From an uncultured Muribaculaceae bacterium (lineage in GTDB: Bacteria; Bacteroidota; Bacteroidia; Bacteroidales; Muribaculaceae): a stretch of 27,790 nt of DNA. A program made the translations under genes and the position numbers. Numbering within the stretch: position 1 is the first letter of the stretch; each line of letters starts with the position of its first letter. Below are positions 16,622-24,094 of this stretch, piece after piece. The DNA lies in NCBI GenBank assembly GCA_910588035.1, contig CAJUPY010000026.1, forward strand, positions 1 to 27,790, written 5' to 3'. The notes below the pieces were generated by a model. That model did no database searches and was not told the origin of the DNA. It saw only the letters and a program-made list of their open reading frames with translations.

Positions 16622-16695
16622 TAGCGGGACCGAGAATTGAACTCGGGACCTCCGGGTTATGAATCCGACGCTCTAACCAACTGAGCTATCCCGCC
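16622..16695 (-). tRNA. tRNA-Met (CAT), elongator type
   Basis: Read on the minus strand: acceptor GGCGGGA / TCCCGCT, D arm GCTC-AGTTGGTTA-GAGC, anticodon arm TCGGA-TTCATAA-CCCGG, T arm CCGAG-TTCAATT-CTCGG, discriminator A. CCA is not encoded. The loop CAT and the C11:G24 D-stem pair fit an elongator Met tRNA; an Ile tRNA with modified CAT (lysidine) cannot be excluded by eye. Two irregular pairs are present: G1-U72 and A31-C39. Confidence 0.9.
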
Positions 16696-16733
16696 ATTTA
16701 AACTAAAGCACGCTTGCTTCGCATTTGCGACTG

Positions 16734-16764
16734 CAAAGGTAAACATTTCTTTTCGATCCTCAAA
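16734..16764 (-). promoter_or_regulatory. promoter of tRNA-Met
   Basis: Minus-strand -33 TTTG (16761-16764) and -7 TACCTTTG (16734-16741), spaced by 19 nt. The predicted start near 16727 gives a leader of about 31 nt. The block from the -7 box through the start site is nearly identical to the tRNA-Asp promoter. Confidence 0.8.
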
Positions 16765-16853
16765 ATTTTTTCGCTATTTTTTCAAAAATTCCGGATAAAT
16801 AGACCGGTAAAGAGCTGCCAACACCGTTTCATGAGGTCACAGAACAGAAAAAA

Positions 16854-16885
16854 ATTGGAATTCAAGAATAAAAGTCTTAAATTTG
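16854..16885 (+). promoter_or_regulatory. promoter of BadF-type kinase gene
   Basis: Plus-strand -7 box TAAATTTG (16878-16885) with an imperfect -33 element ATTG (16854-16857), spaced by 20 nt. The predicted start near 16892 leaves a leader of about 50 nt before the ATG at 16943. The TTG at 16883 that would extend the frame lies inside the -7 box, which argues against a longer protein. Confidence 0.6.
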
Positions 16886-16942
16886 CAAAAATCCAGTCAG
16901 CACATTTTCCAATCAGCCTTAGAGGCATCACATCTCTGCAAC

Positions 16943-17788
16943 ATGAAAGTCATTGCCGAAAGTAGTTCAACCCGCACTGAGTGGGCGTTAGTAGACGGCC
17001 GTAAGATCGTTGAGACAGCCGTCACATGCGGACTCAACCCCTATTTCCAGTCACGACGTGAAATCAGCCACAACATCAGGCTCGAACTTCCGGAAGTATT
17101 TTTCAGGAAGAGATGGGAGCATGTCTATTATTACGGAGCCGGCTGCGCCAACATCGAGAAGTGCAAGATCATGGAGTCATCGCTTGTCGCACAATTCAAA
17201 ACCCCGATCACAGTCGAAAGCGACCTTCTCGGAGCCGCACGCGGTCTTCTGGTTCACGATGCCGGCCTTGCCTGTATCATCGGCACCGGCACAAACTCAT
17301 GTCTTTATGACGGTTCGCGAATAACCCGACACGTCAGGTCACTCGGCTATATTCTCGGTGACGAAGGAGGTGGCAGCTACATAGGCAAAATGTTCATAAG
17401 CGACTGTCTGAAAGGACTTGCCCCGGCCGATCTGACACAATCATTTTACGAGGAATACAACATCAGACCCGATGCCGTCATGGACGCGGTCTACACCGGC
17501 TCACTCGCTGCAGTAACCCTCTCTGCCTACTCCAACTTCCTGGCCCACAATCTCGACAACGAATATGTCAACAATCTCATTTATGAGGCTTTCATGAAGT
17601 TTTTCACAAGAAACATAGTGTCGTACGACTACCGTTCGACAGCGGTGCACATCGTCGGATCAACAGCCTGTAAATTTCGTGAGATACTGATCAGAGCAGC
17701 CGCCGATTTCGGCATCGAGATAAAAAAGATCATTCCGGCCTCAATGCCCGGGCTTGTCGAGTATCATGCGACGGCACCTTCAGAATGA
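16943..17788 (+). CDS. BadF/BadG-family ATPase (N-acetylglucosamine kinase-like)
   Basis: A 281-aa protein of the ASKHA kinase fold, BadF/BadG/BcrA/BcrD ATPase family, close to the usual ~280 aa of Bacteroidota members annotated as N-acetylglucosamine kinases. The N-terminal phosphate-1 loop is ESSSTRTEW (residues 5-13, counterpart of the DGGGTKT motif), followed by YYYGAGC, the IIGTGTNSC phosphate-2 element, and GDEGGGSYIG. It most likely phosphorylates an amino sugar or similar sugar in the cytoplasm; the substrate is inferred. The start is the ATG at 16943 (MKVIAE); the upstream TTG frame gives non-family sequence. The last codons overlap a convergent gene by 59 nt. Confidence 0.88.
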   Translation: MKVIAESSSTRTEWALVDGRKIVETAVTCGLNPYFQSRREISHNIRLELPEVFFRKRWEHVYYYGAGCANIEKCKIMESSLVAQFKTPITVESDLLGAARGLLVHDAGLACIIGTGTNSCLYDGSRITRHVRSLGYILGDEGGGSYIGKMFISDCLKGLAPADLTQSFYEEYNIRPDAVMDAVYTGSLAAVTLSAYSNFLAHNLDNEYVNNLIYEAFMKFFTRNIVSYDYRSTAVHIVGSTACKFREILIRAAADFGIEIKKIIPASMPGLVEYHATAPSE

Positions 17789-18203
17789 AATCAAGCCTCT
17801 TCGGGGGCATGCATGAGTTGTTATCACAGGCAGAATACCTGATCGACCCTTTTATAACCTCCACATTCCGGAGATTTCTGAATTTTTTCACGATTGTGAC
17901 CGAATCGGCCCACCATGTCTGGCGACAGCCGGTCAATTCATCTACCGCCACAGTCACACCCTTGTCGGCCTCAAGCCTCCCGTCTGATTCAAACGCACCG
18001 TTCTCAAATGAAATTTTAAGCGGAGCCGGCACACCTTCGGCATCTGACGCATAAAGATGCCAACCCGGTGACATCACCGCCTTAAACACAGCCTCGCCCG
18101 TAGCATCTCCCGTTTTGACAAACGAGCAGGTCCAGTCAACTTGTGCCAACGATGTAAACGCGACACCCAACAGGGCGAGAACAATAAATAATTTCCGTTT
18201 CAT
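17730..18203 (-). CDS. stand-alone DsbD alpha-domain-like periplasmic protein
   Basis: A 157-aa exported protein with a signal peptide (about 1-20, ending SLAQ) and a domain resembling the N-terminal (alpha) domain of the thiol-disulfide reductase DsbD: SPGWHLYA (45-52) and a cysteine pair C126/C131 in SACDNNSCMPP, the pair that shuttles electrons in DsbD. The usual membrane and thioredoxin domains are absent. C26 and C93 are extra cysteines. In full DsbD proteins this domain reduces periplasmic partners; here the electron donor must be encoded elsewhere. The last ~12 residues (HDTRQARALRPE) look non-homologous and lie in the 59-nt overlap with the kinase gene, suggesting loss of an earlier stop codon. 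Promoter at 18227-18258. Confidence 0.83.
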   Translation of the reverse strand: MKRKLFIVLALLGVAFTSLAQVDWTCSFVKTGDATGEAVFKAVMSPGWHLYASDAEGVPAPLKISFENGAFESDGRLEADKGVTVAVDELTGCRQTWWADSVTIVKKFRNLRNVEVIKGSIRYSACDNNSCMPPKRLDFILKVPSHDTRQARALRPE

Positions 18204-18226
18204 GATTTCTATTATTTCATACGATA

Positions 18227-18258
18227 CAAATTTATGTCAATTTTATATTTTCCACAAT
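18227..18258 (-). promoter_or_regulatory. promoter of DsbD-alpha-like gene
   Basis: Minus-strand -7 TAAATTTG (18227-18234) and an imperfect -33 ATTG (18255-18258), spaced by 20 nt, giving a short leader of about 16 nt before the ATG at 18203. Confidence 0.58.
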
Positions 18259-18285
18259 TATGAAACGTCAAAAAAAGTTTTTTAT

Positions 18286-18293
18286 TAATTTTG
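18286..18293 (+). promoter_or_regulatory. possible -7 box of ksgA
   Basis: Plus-strand TAATTTTG fits the TAnnTTTG -7 consensus 20 nt before the ksgA ATG. No TTTG-like -33 element lies at the proper distance, so this is a weak call. It would form a divergent pair with the DsbD-alpha-like gene promoter. Confidence 0.4.
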
Positions 18294-18313
18294 TGAGTTA
18301 AAACAAATCTTCC

Positions 18314-19102
18314 ATGCAACAGGTAAAACCCAAAAAGGCACTTGGCCAGCATTTTCTGACCGACCTAAGCATAGCTGACCGCATAGCATCGACATTAGAC
18401 GACTACCGCGGACTGCCCGTCATCGAAGTCGGGCCAGGCATGGGCGTGCTCACCCGCTTTCTGCTTGACCGCGGACATGATGTCAGAGTCGTCGAAATCG
18501 ACAGCGAGAGTGTCTCATATCTAAAATCTGAGTTTCCCGAACTCGAAGGACGCATAATCGAGAAAGACTTTCTGACGCTCGATCTCAACGATATCGTTCC
18601 CGGCGACACCAGGTTCTGCGTCATAGGCAACTATCCCTATAACATATCATCACAGATATTCTTCCATGTTCTCGACTACAAAGACCGGGTAATCTGCTGC
18701 TCCGGAATGCTGCAACGCGAGGTTGCCGAACGTCTCGCCGCAGGACCCGGAACCAAATCGAGAGGCATTCTGTCTGTTCTTCTCCAGGCGTGGTACGACA
18801 TAGACTATCTGTTCACCGTCAGTGAACACGTCTTCAACCCACCGCCAAAAGTAAAATCGGGCGTGATCAGAATGATCCGCAACGAGGCCACCGACCTCGG
18901 GTGTGACACTGCCGAATTTAAAAAAGTCGTCAAGACCGCCTTCGGACAACGCCGCAAGACACTGCGCAACTCTCTACGCGGCATCTTGCCTGCGGGAGCA
19001 CAGTTGCCGCAACCCGACAATGACCTATGGGGCAAACGACCCGAACAGCTCTCTGTCGAACAGTTCATTGCCCTGACCAACATGATTTCAAACAAAGCAT
19101 AA
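18314..19102 (+). CDS. ksgA: 16S rRNA (A1518/A1519-N6)-dimethyltransferase
   Basis: A 262-aa SAM-dependent methyltransferase of the KsgA/RsmA family, matching the usual ~260-270 aa. It starts MQQVKPKKALGQHFLTD, with the family-defining GQHFL block. The SAM-binding motif EVGPGMGVLTRFL begins at about residue 38. The catalytic motif is N106-Y-P-Y-N110, the NLPYN-like site with Tyr in place of Leu. The C-terminal helical domain contains FGQRRKTLRNSL, also typical. The enzyme dimethylates two adenines in helix 45 of 16S rRNA late in 30S assembly. It starts a plus-strand run with mgtE 10 nt downstream. Confidence 0.97.
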   Translation: MQQVKPKKALGQHFLTDLSIADRIASTLDDYRGLPVIEVGPGMGVLTRFLLDRGHDVRVVEIDSESVSYLKSEFPELEGRIIEKDFLTLDLNDIVPGDTRFCVIGNYPYNISSQIFFHVLDYKDRVICCSGMLQREVAERLAAGPGTKSRGILSVLLQAWYDIDYLFTVSEHVFNPPPKVKSGVIRMIRNEATDLGCDTAEFKKVVKTAFGQRRKTLRNSLRGILPAGAQLPQPDNDLWGKRPEQLSVEQFIALTNMISNKA

Positions 19103-19112
19103 ACTCCAGACC

Positions 19113-20477
19113 ATGAAGGAATTCACTCCCGACTATCTCGACAAAATCAGGAACATAATCGCAGCGGGCGATCAACAGGCGGCAAGCAAGATACTGGCCG
19201 ACATGCACCCTGCCGACATTGCCGAGCTATATCAGGAACTCGACATAGACGAAGCCGAATTCCTCTACAAACTGCTCGATCCGGACACGGCAGCCGATGT
19301 CGTCATGGAACTTGACGAGGAAGACCGAAAACGGCTTCTCAGTGACATGACCGCAGAAGACATCGCCCAACAGTTTATCGATCACCTCGACACAGACGAG
19401 GCTGTCGATCTCATCCAGGAGCTCGACGAAGAAGACCGTGACGAGATTCTGTCTCACATCGATGACGTCGAGCAGGCAGGCGACATCATCGACCTTCTGA
19501 AATATGACGAAGACACCGCCGGCGGTCTGATGGGTAAAGAGATGATTGTCGTCAATGAAAACTGGTCGATGCCTGAATGCATCAAACAGATGAGAATGCA
19601 GGCAGAGGACCTCGATGAGATCTACTATGTCTATGTTGTCGACAACGAAGACCGCCTGAAAGGAATCTTACCGCTGAAGACACTGCTCACACACCCATCG
19701 GTCTCAAAAATAAAACATGTGATGGAAACAGACCCCGCATCAGTCAAGACCGACACCCCGATAGACGAGGTGGCTCTCGATTTCGAGAAATATGACCTTG
19801 TCGCGATGCCCGTCATTGACTCCATAGGCCGGTTGGTCGGCCGCATCACTGTCGACGACGTGATGGACCAGGTGCGCGAGTCTAACGAACGCGACTACCA
19901 GCTGGCCTCGGGTATCTCGTCTGACGTTGATGCCGACGACACGATTTTAGCACAGACCAAAGCCCGCATTCCGTGGTTGCTGATCGGCATAGGCTCAGGC
20001 ATACTCGCCTCGATAATCCTCGCCACTTTTGAAAGTCAGCTCGCCGCAGTCACCACCCTCGCCCTTTTCATTCCGATCATCGGCGGAACCGGCGGAAATG
20101 TAGGAGTGCAGGCCTCGGCCATAGTGGTTCAGTCTCTCGCCAACGGAACCCTCGAGATCAAGGAATTCGCATCTCAGCTCGGAAAGGAGGTGCTGATCGG
20201 CCTGCTCAACGCAACGGTCATCGCCGGTGTGATCTTCCTATATAACCTGCTGATGTTGCCGGGAAATTTCGCAGTCACGCTTTCTGTCGCCGTATCTCTG
20301 TTTGTCGTGGTCATGTTTGCCACGATCCTCGGGACTGTGGTACCGCTGACTCTTGAGAAACTCCACATCAACCCGGCACTCGCAACCGGTCCGTTCATTC
20401 AAATCTCAAACGACATCTTCGGACTGATAATCTATGTCGGCATATCCACTCAATTTCTAAAAATATTCGGTGCCTGA
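19113..20477 (+). CDS. mgtE: magnesium transporter MgtE
   Basis: A 454-aa MgtE protein, the usual length for the family. The N-terminal domain (about 1-130) contains the repeated acidic MHPADIAEL and LDEEDRKRLL helices. A pair of CBS domains follows (about 130-255, with PLKTLLTHPSVSKIKHVM and GRITVDDVMDQV). The membrane domain starts near residue 285 and includes FIPIIGGTGGNVGVQAS (about 321-337), which lines the ion pore. The cytosolic domain senses Mg2+ and closes the channel at high Mg2+. The protein would be in the inner membrane. The start codon lies 10 nt after ksgA, indicating co-transcription. Confidence 0.96.
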   Translation: MKEFTPDYLDKIRNIIAAGDQQAASKILADMHPADIAELYQELDIDEAEFLYKLLDPDTAADVVMELDEEDRKRLLSDMTAEDIAQQFIDHLDTDEAVDLIQELDEEDRDEILSHIDDVEQAGDIIDLLKYDEDTAGGLMGKEMIVVNENWSMPECIKQMRMQAEDLDEIYYVYVVDNEDRLKGILPLKTLLTHPSVSKIKHVMETDPASVKTDTPIDEVALDFEKYDLVAMPVIDSIGRLVGRITVDDVMDQVRESNERDYQLASGISSDVDADDTILAQTKARIPWLLIGIGSGILASIILATFESQLAAVTTLALFIPIIGGTGGNVGVQASAIVVQSLANGTLEIKEFASQLGKEVLIGLLNATVIAGVIFLYNLLMLPGNFAVTLSVAVSLFVVVMFATILGTVVPLTLEKLHINPALATGPFIQISNDIFGLIIYVGISTQFLKIFGA

Positions 20478-20513
20478 ACAGCCCCGCGTCAAACAAACCA
20501 ACACTTCACAACC

Positions 20514-21026
20514 ATGAACAACCAATCATCGCCGCTTGCAGCCTTTGAAAATGCCGTAGCCAGGCTTGAAAACGAGCTTGGCACACTGATGTCTACCGAC
20601 CGACAATTGGCATCGGCGCGTGTCAACGGACTGATAAACGACCTTCGGGGCAGCCAGATAACAGACAAACTGCTGTGGTGGAGGCTCGAATGCCTGTCAT
20701 GTGACATCAACGGCAAGCCACGCCCAGCGCGTCCATCGGTCGACGAGATCGAGACGGCACTGACTAACAGAGACTTCACAAGAGCCAAGACACTCTATGC
20801 CGAACGTGAGGATTATGACAACGCGGCCGCGATGATAAAACTGGCCGATCTCGAACACAAGTTCAGAGTGGCCGCACGCAACTTCGAACGCTTCCGCGAC
20901 GAAGACAACCGACGCGGAATCGAACGTTCTATCAGAGACCTGAGCGAATTCACCATTTTGCTGACACGCTTCAATCTGTCACACAGCGATGTCATCGCCC
21001 TGCTTGAAAACTATAAAAACATCTGA
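20514..21026 (+). CDS. uncharacterised helical protein
   Basis: A 170-aa protein that I do not recognise. It has no signal peptide, transmembrane segment or cysteine-rich motif (one Cys pair near LECLSCDING). It appears mostly alpha-helical and charged, with Arg/Asp/Glu-rich helices in the second half (AARNFERFRDEDNRRGIERSIRDL). The composition suggests a soluble cytosolic protein, possibly a coiled-coil or protein-interaction module. The start ATG at 20514 is preceded by CAACC, like its neighbours, and codon use matches them, so it is probably real. It sits 36 nt after mgtE and 12 nt before the GH97 gene. No function can be assigned. Confidence 0.75.
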   Translation: MNNQSSPLAAFENAVARLENELGTLMSTDRQLASARVNGLINDLRGSQITDKLLWWRLECLSCDINGKPRPARPSVDEIETALTNRDFTRAKTLYAEREDYDNAAAMIKLADLEHKFRVAARNFERFRDEDNRRGIERSIRDLSEFTILLTRFNLSHSDVIALLENYKNI

Positions 21027-21038
21027 TACCGACCAACC

Positions 21039-23048
21039 ATGACAAACAGACATCTGATTTCACTGATTCTTTGCCTGACGACACTTACCTTCGCTGCTTC
21101 AGCACGCGACCTTTCACTGTCTTCACCCGACGGCAAACTCAAAGTCGACATAAACACCGACAGCATTCTGACCTACACTGTCAGCTACGACGGAAAAACG
21201 CTTGTCAGTCCGTCGGTAGCCGCCATGATTCTCGACAACGGCAAGACAATAGGTCGTGACATGCGAATTTCAAAAATCAAACGTGAGAGCATCGACCGCA
21301 AGGTTCCGATGACACTTTACCGTGCCAATGAAGCAGATGACCGGTACAACCAACTGGCATTCAATGTCGACAAAGAGTGGCAGGTGACATTCAGGGCCTA
21401 TGACGATGCCGTGGCCTACCGCTTCTCCACAACTGCACGACAGCCGTTCAATGTTGTCAACGAGATTGTAAGCATGCGTTTTCCGGGTGATATTCCCGTT
21501 GCCGCACCATATGTAAACGCCAAAGACATTGACAGTTTCGAGCCACAGTTCTCCCGGTCGTTCGAGAATATCTACACGACCTGCCGCCTGTCTGAACTTG
21601 ACAAACGACGGCTGTCATTCCTTCCCTTGGTAGTCACTCCGTCCGACGACATCAAGGTACTCCTGACAGAAGCAGACCTGATCGACTATCCCGGTCTCTA
21701 TCTGAACAACGACACCCAAACCCCAAACAGTCTCGACGGAGTTTTCGCCCCCTATCCCAAGACACTCAAACAAGGAGGCCACAACAACCTGCAGATGCTC
21801 GTCACCGAGCGCGAGAGCCACATAGCACATGTCGACAGACCGAGATCCTTTCCGTGGCGCGTCATGAACGTTGCCCCCGACGATGTCACACTTGCCTCGA
21901 GCAACATCTCCTATCTGCTCGCCGAACCGTCGAGAATAGCCGACACATCGTGGATAAAACCTGGCAAAGTCGCCTGGGACTGGTGGAACAACTGGAACAT
22001 CGACGGAGTCGATTTTGTCTCGGGAATAAACAACGAAACCTATAAATATTATATCGATTTCGCTTCTGAAAACGGAATCGAATATGTTATTCTCGACGAA
22101 GGCTGGGCCGTAAACCTTCAGGCCGACCTTTTTCAAGTCGTCCCCGAAATCGACCTTAAAGAACTTGTCGATTATGCTTCATCAAAAAACGTCGGCATAA
22201 TTCTGTGGGCCGGATACCACGCTTTTGACCGAGACATGGAGAAAGTGTGCAGACACTATGCAGACATGGGCGTGAAAGGTTTCAAGGTCGACTTCATGGA
22301 CCGCGATGACCAGATCATCACCGACTTCAACGCCCGCGCCGCCGAGATGTGCGCAAAATACAACCTTGTACTCGACCTGCATGGAACGAGCAAACCGGCG
22401 GGTCTGAACCGCACATATCCCAACATTCTCAATTTCGAGGGCGTACACGGTCTTGAACAGATGAAATGGAATCCGGCTTCGGTCGACCAGATCGAATATG
22501 ACGTCATGATTCCGTTTATCCGTCAGTCAGCAGGTCCTATGGACTACACCCAGGGCGCGATGAACAATGCAACCGGAAAGAACTATTACCCCTGCTACAG
22601 CGAACCTATGAGCCGCGGCACACGCTGTCGCCAGCTCGCCATGTACATGATCTATGACTCACCGCTGAACATGCTCTGCGACACCCCGAGCAACTACATG
22701 CGCAACCAAGAGTGCACAGACTTCATCGCCGCAGTTCCGACGACATGGGACGAAACAATCGTGCTCGACGGAAAAATGGGCGACTACATCATAACCGCAC
22801 GACGTAAGGGCGACGACTGGTACATCGGAGGTCTGACCGACAACTCCCCGCGCGACCTCAAGGTCGATCTCAGGTTTCTCAATCCCGCGACCCGATACAA
22901 AGCCGACATCTATGCCGACGGCGTTAACGCCCACCGCGCCGGCCGCGATTACCGACGCTCACAAATGACCGTGAACAACAGTTCTACACTCGACCTGCAT
23001 CTCGCTCCGGGCGGCGGTTTCGCCATTCACATCACGAAACTGCGTTGA
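21039..23048 (+). CDS. GH97 family glycoside hydrolase (retaining-type candidate)
   Basis: A 669-aa exported enzyme with a signal peptide (about 1-22, cut after ASA). The N-terminal beta-sandwich (about 23-300) is followed by a (beta/alpha)8 barrel (about 305-560) and a C-terminal beta domain, the order of the GH97 family (SusB-like). D418 in GFKVDFMDRD falls where the retaining alpha-galactosidase-type GH97 has its nucleophile. E467 and E473 in FEGVHGLE are spaced 6 apart, like the calcium-binding Glu and the acid catalyst of the family. By recall of that alignment this is more likely a retaining alpha-galactosidase-type enzyme than an inverting alpha-glucosidase; this is inference. It acts in the periplasm. 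It stands without a nearby SusC/SusD pair. Confidence 0.92.
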   Translation: MTNRHLISLILCLTTLTFAASARDLSLSSPDGKLKVDINTDSILTYTVSYDGKTLVSPSVAAMILDNGKTIGRDMRISKIKRESIDRKVPMTLYRANEADDRYNQLAFNVDKEWQVTFRAYDDAVAYRFSTTARQPFNVVNEIVSMRFPGDIPVAAPYVNAKDIDSFEPQFSRSFENIYTTCRLSELDKRRLSFLPLVVTPSDDIKVLLTEADLIDYPGLYLNNDTQTPNSLDGVFAPYPKTLKQGGHNNLQMLVTERESHIAHVDRPRSFPWRVMNVAPDDVTLASSNISYLLAEPSRIADTSWIKPGKVAWDWWNNWNIDGVDFVSGINNETYKYYIDFASENGIEYVILDEGWAVNLQADLFQVVPEIDLKELVDYASSKNVGIILWAGYHAFDRDMEKVCRHYADMGVKGFKVDFMDRDDQIITDFNARAAEMCAKYNLVLDLHGTSKPAGLNRTYPNILNFEGVHGLEQMKWNPASVDQIEYDVMIPFIRQSAGPMDYTQGAMNNATGKNYYPCYSEPMSRGTRCRQLAMYMIYDSPLNMLCDTPSNYMRNQECTDFIAAVPTTWDETIVLDGKMGDYIITARRKGDDWYIGGLTDNSPRDLKVDLRFLNPATRYKADIYADGVNAHRAGRDYRRSQMTVNNSSTLDLHLAPGGGFAIHITKLR

Positions 23049-23065
23049 AACCCGAAGTTTTTTTG

Positions 23066-23073
23066 TAACTTTG
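23066..23073 (+). promoter_or_regulatory. possible promoter of the M28-like gene
   Basis: TAACTTTG matches the -7 consensus 19 nt before the ATG at 23093. A GTTG (23044-23047), 18 nt upstream, is a partial -33 element. This would give the M28 gene its own start inside the plus-strand run, just after the GH97 stop. Confidence 0.5.
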
Positions 23074-23092
23074 GGGCACTATAGATTTAATC

Positions 23093-24079
23093 ATGCATTT
23101 CTTAAGCAAACTGACATCAACTGTAGCCACAATCATCATGCTGGTTTCCTGTTCGGCCAGACAAGCCGACAAACCGGCAGACACCGTCGTTGAACAGAAA
23201 GAACAGACCAAGGTTTTGTTCAACGCCGACAGTGCCATGTCATATATCAAGAAACAGACCGATCTCGGTCCGCGCAACCCGGGCAGTGAAGCACACCGTC
23301 TCGCGGCGGCATATCTTGCCGGCGAACTTAAACGCCACAATCCCGACACGCTGATAACCAATGTCAATCCGGCTGTCATGCCTGACGGGAAAAAAATAGA
23401 CGTCACAAACATCATGGGACGGTGGGGAACAGACAAAAAATCAAGAATACTGCTCCTGGCACATTACGACACGCGTCCCGTGGCCGACCGCGATCCCGAT
23501 CCGGCAAACCGCGACAAACCGATTGTCGGAGCAAATGACGGAGCAAGCGGTGTCGGAGTGCTGCTTGAAGTGGCTCGTCTGATCAACCAGTCTATGCCAC
23601 AGATCGGCATAGACATTCTGTTTGTCGATGCCGAAGACTCAGGCAACGACAACGATGAAGACTCATGGTGCATCGGATCTCAGCAATGGGTCAGACAGAT
23701 GCCGTACGGTCCGCGCGAAATGCCACGCTTTGCCATTCTGCTCGACATGGTCGGTGGACGGAATGCGAAATTCCACAGGGAATATTTCTCAGATCTTTTT
23801 GCACGTCAGATTGTTGACAAAATCTGGTCAACAGCCTCGGTAAGCGGCTTTGCCTCACGATTTCCAAACGAACAGGGCGGAGCCATAACAGATGATCATG
23901 TTGTGTTGAACCGCGCAGGAATCAAAACCGTGGACATCATCGAGAGCAAGAACCCGCAGACAGGCTCTTTCAACCCGACATGGCACACTCTTGACGACAA
24001 TTTCCGCAACATCGACCGCTCGACTATCGAGGCTGTCGGACAAGTAGTGGTCAACACTATCGTTAACGAAAAACAATAA
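23093..24079 (+). CDS. M28 / glutaminyl-cyclase-like lipoprotein
   Basis: A 328-aa lipoprotein with a signal ending LVSC (Cys20) followed by SARQADKP, which lacks the acid-rich run of surface lipoproteins, so a periplasm-facing position is likely. It has the zinc-binding residues of the M28 aminopeptidase / glutaminyl cyclotransferase fold: H124 in LAHYDTRP, D149 in GANDGASG, E181/D182 in DAEDSG, D218 in LLDMVGG and H269 in TDDHVVL. The single-domain architecture and the WCIGSQQWV block look more like the bacterial glutaminyl cyclase-type subgroup, which forms pyroglutamate at protein N-termini, than like a leucine aminopeptidase, but either is possible. sufE follows 15 nt downstream. Confidence 0.86.
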   Translation: MHFLSKLTSTVATIIMLVSCSARQADKPADTVVEQKEQTKVLFNADSAMSYIKKQTDLGPRNPGSEAHRLAAAYLAGELKRHNPDTLITNVNPAVMPDGKKIDVTNIMGRWGTDKKSRILLLAHYDTRPVADRDPDPANRDKPIVGANDGASGVGVLLEVARLINQSMPQIGIDILFVDAEDSGNDNDEDSWCIGSQQWVRQMPYGPREMPRFAILLDMVGGRNAKFHREYFSDLFARQIVDKIWSTASVSGFASRFPNEQGGAITDDHVVLNRAGIKTVDIIESKNPQTGSFNPTWHTLDDNFRNIDRSTIEAVGQVVVNTIVNEKQ

Positions 24080-24094
24080 TAACACATCAACCAT

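Noticed and set aside
16883..16942. N-terminal extension of the BadF-type kinase from a TTG codon
   Set aside because: The TTG lies in the -7 promoter box and the 20 extra residues do not resemble the family; the ATG at 16943 gives the expected start.
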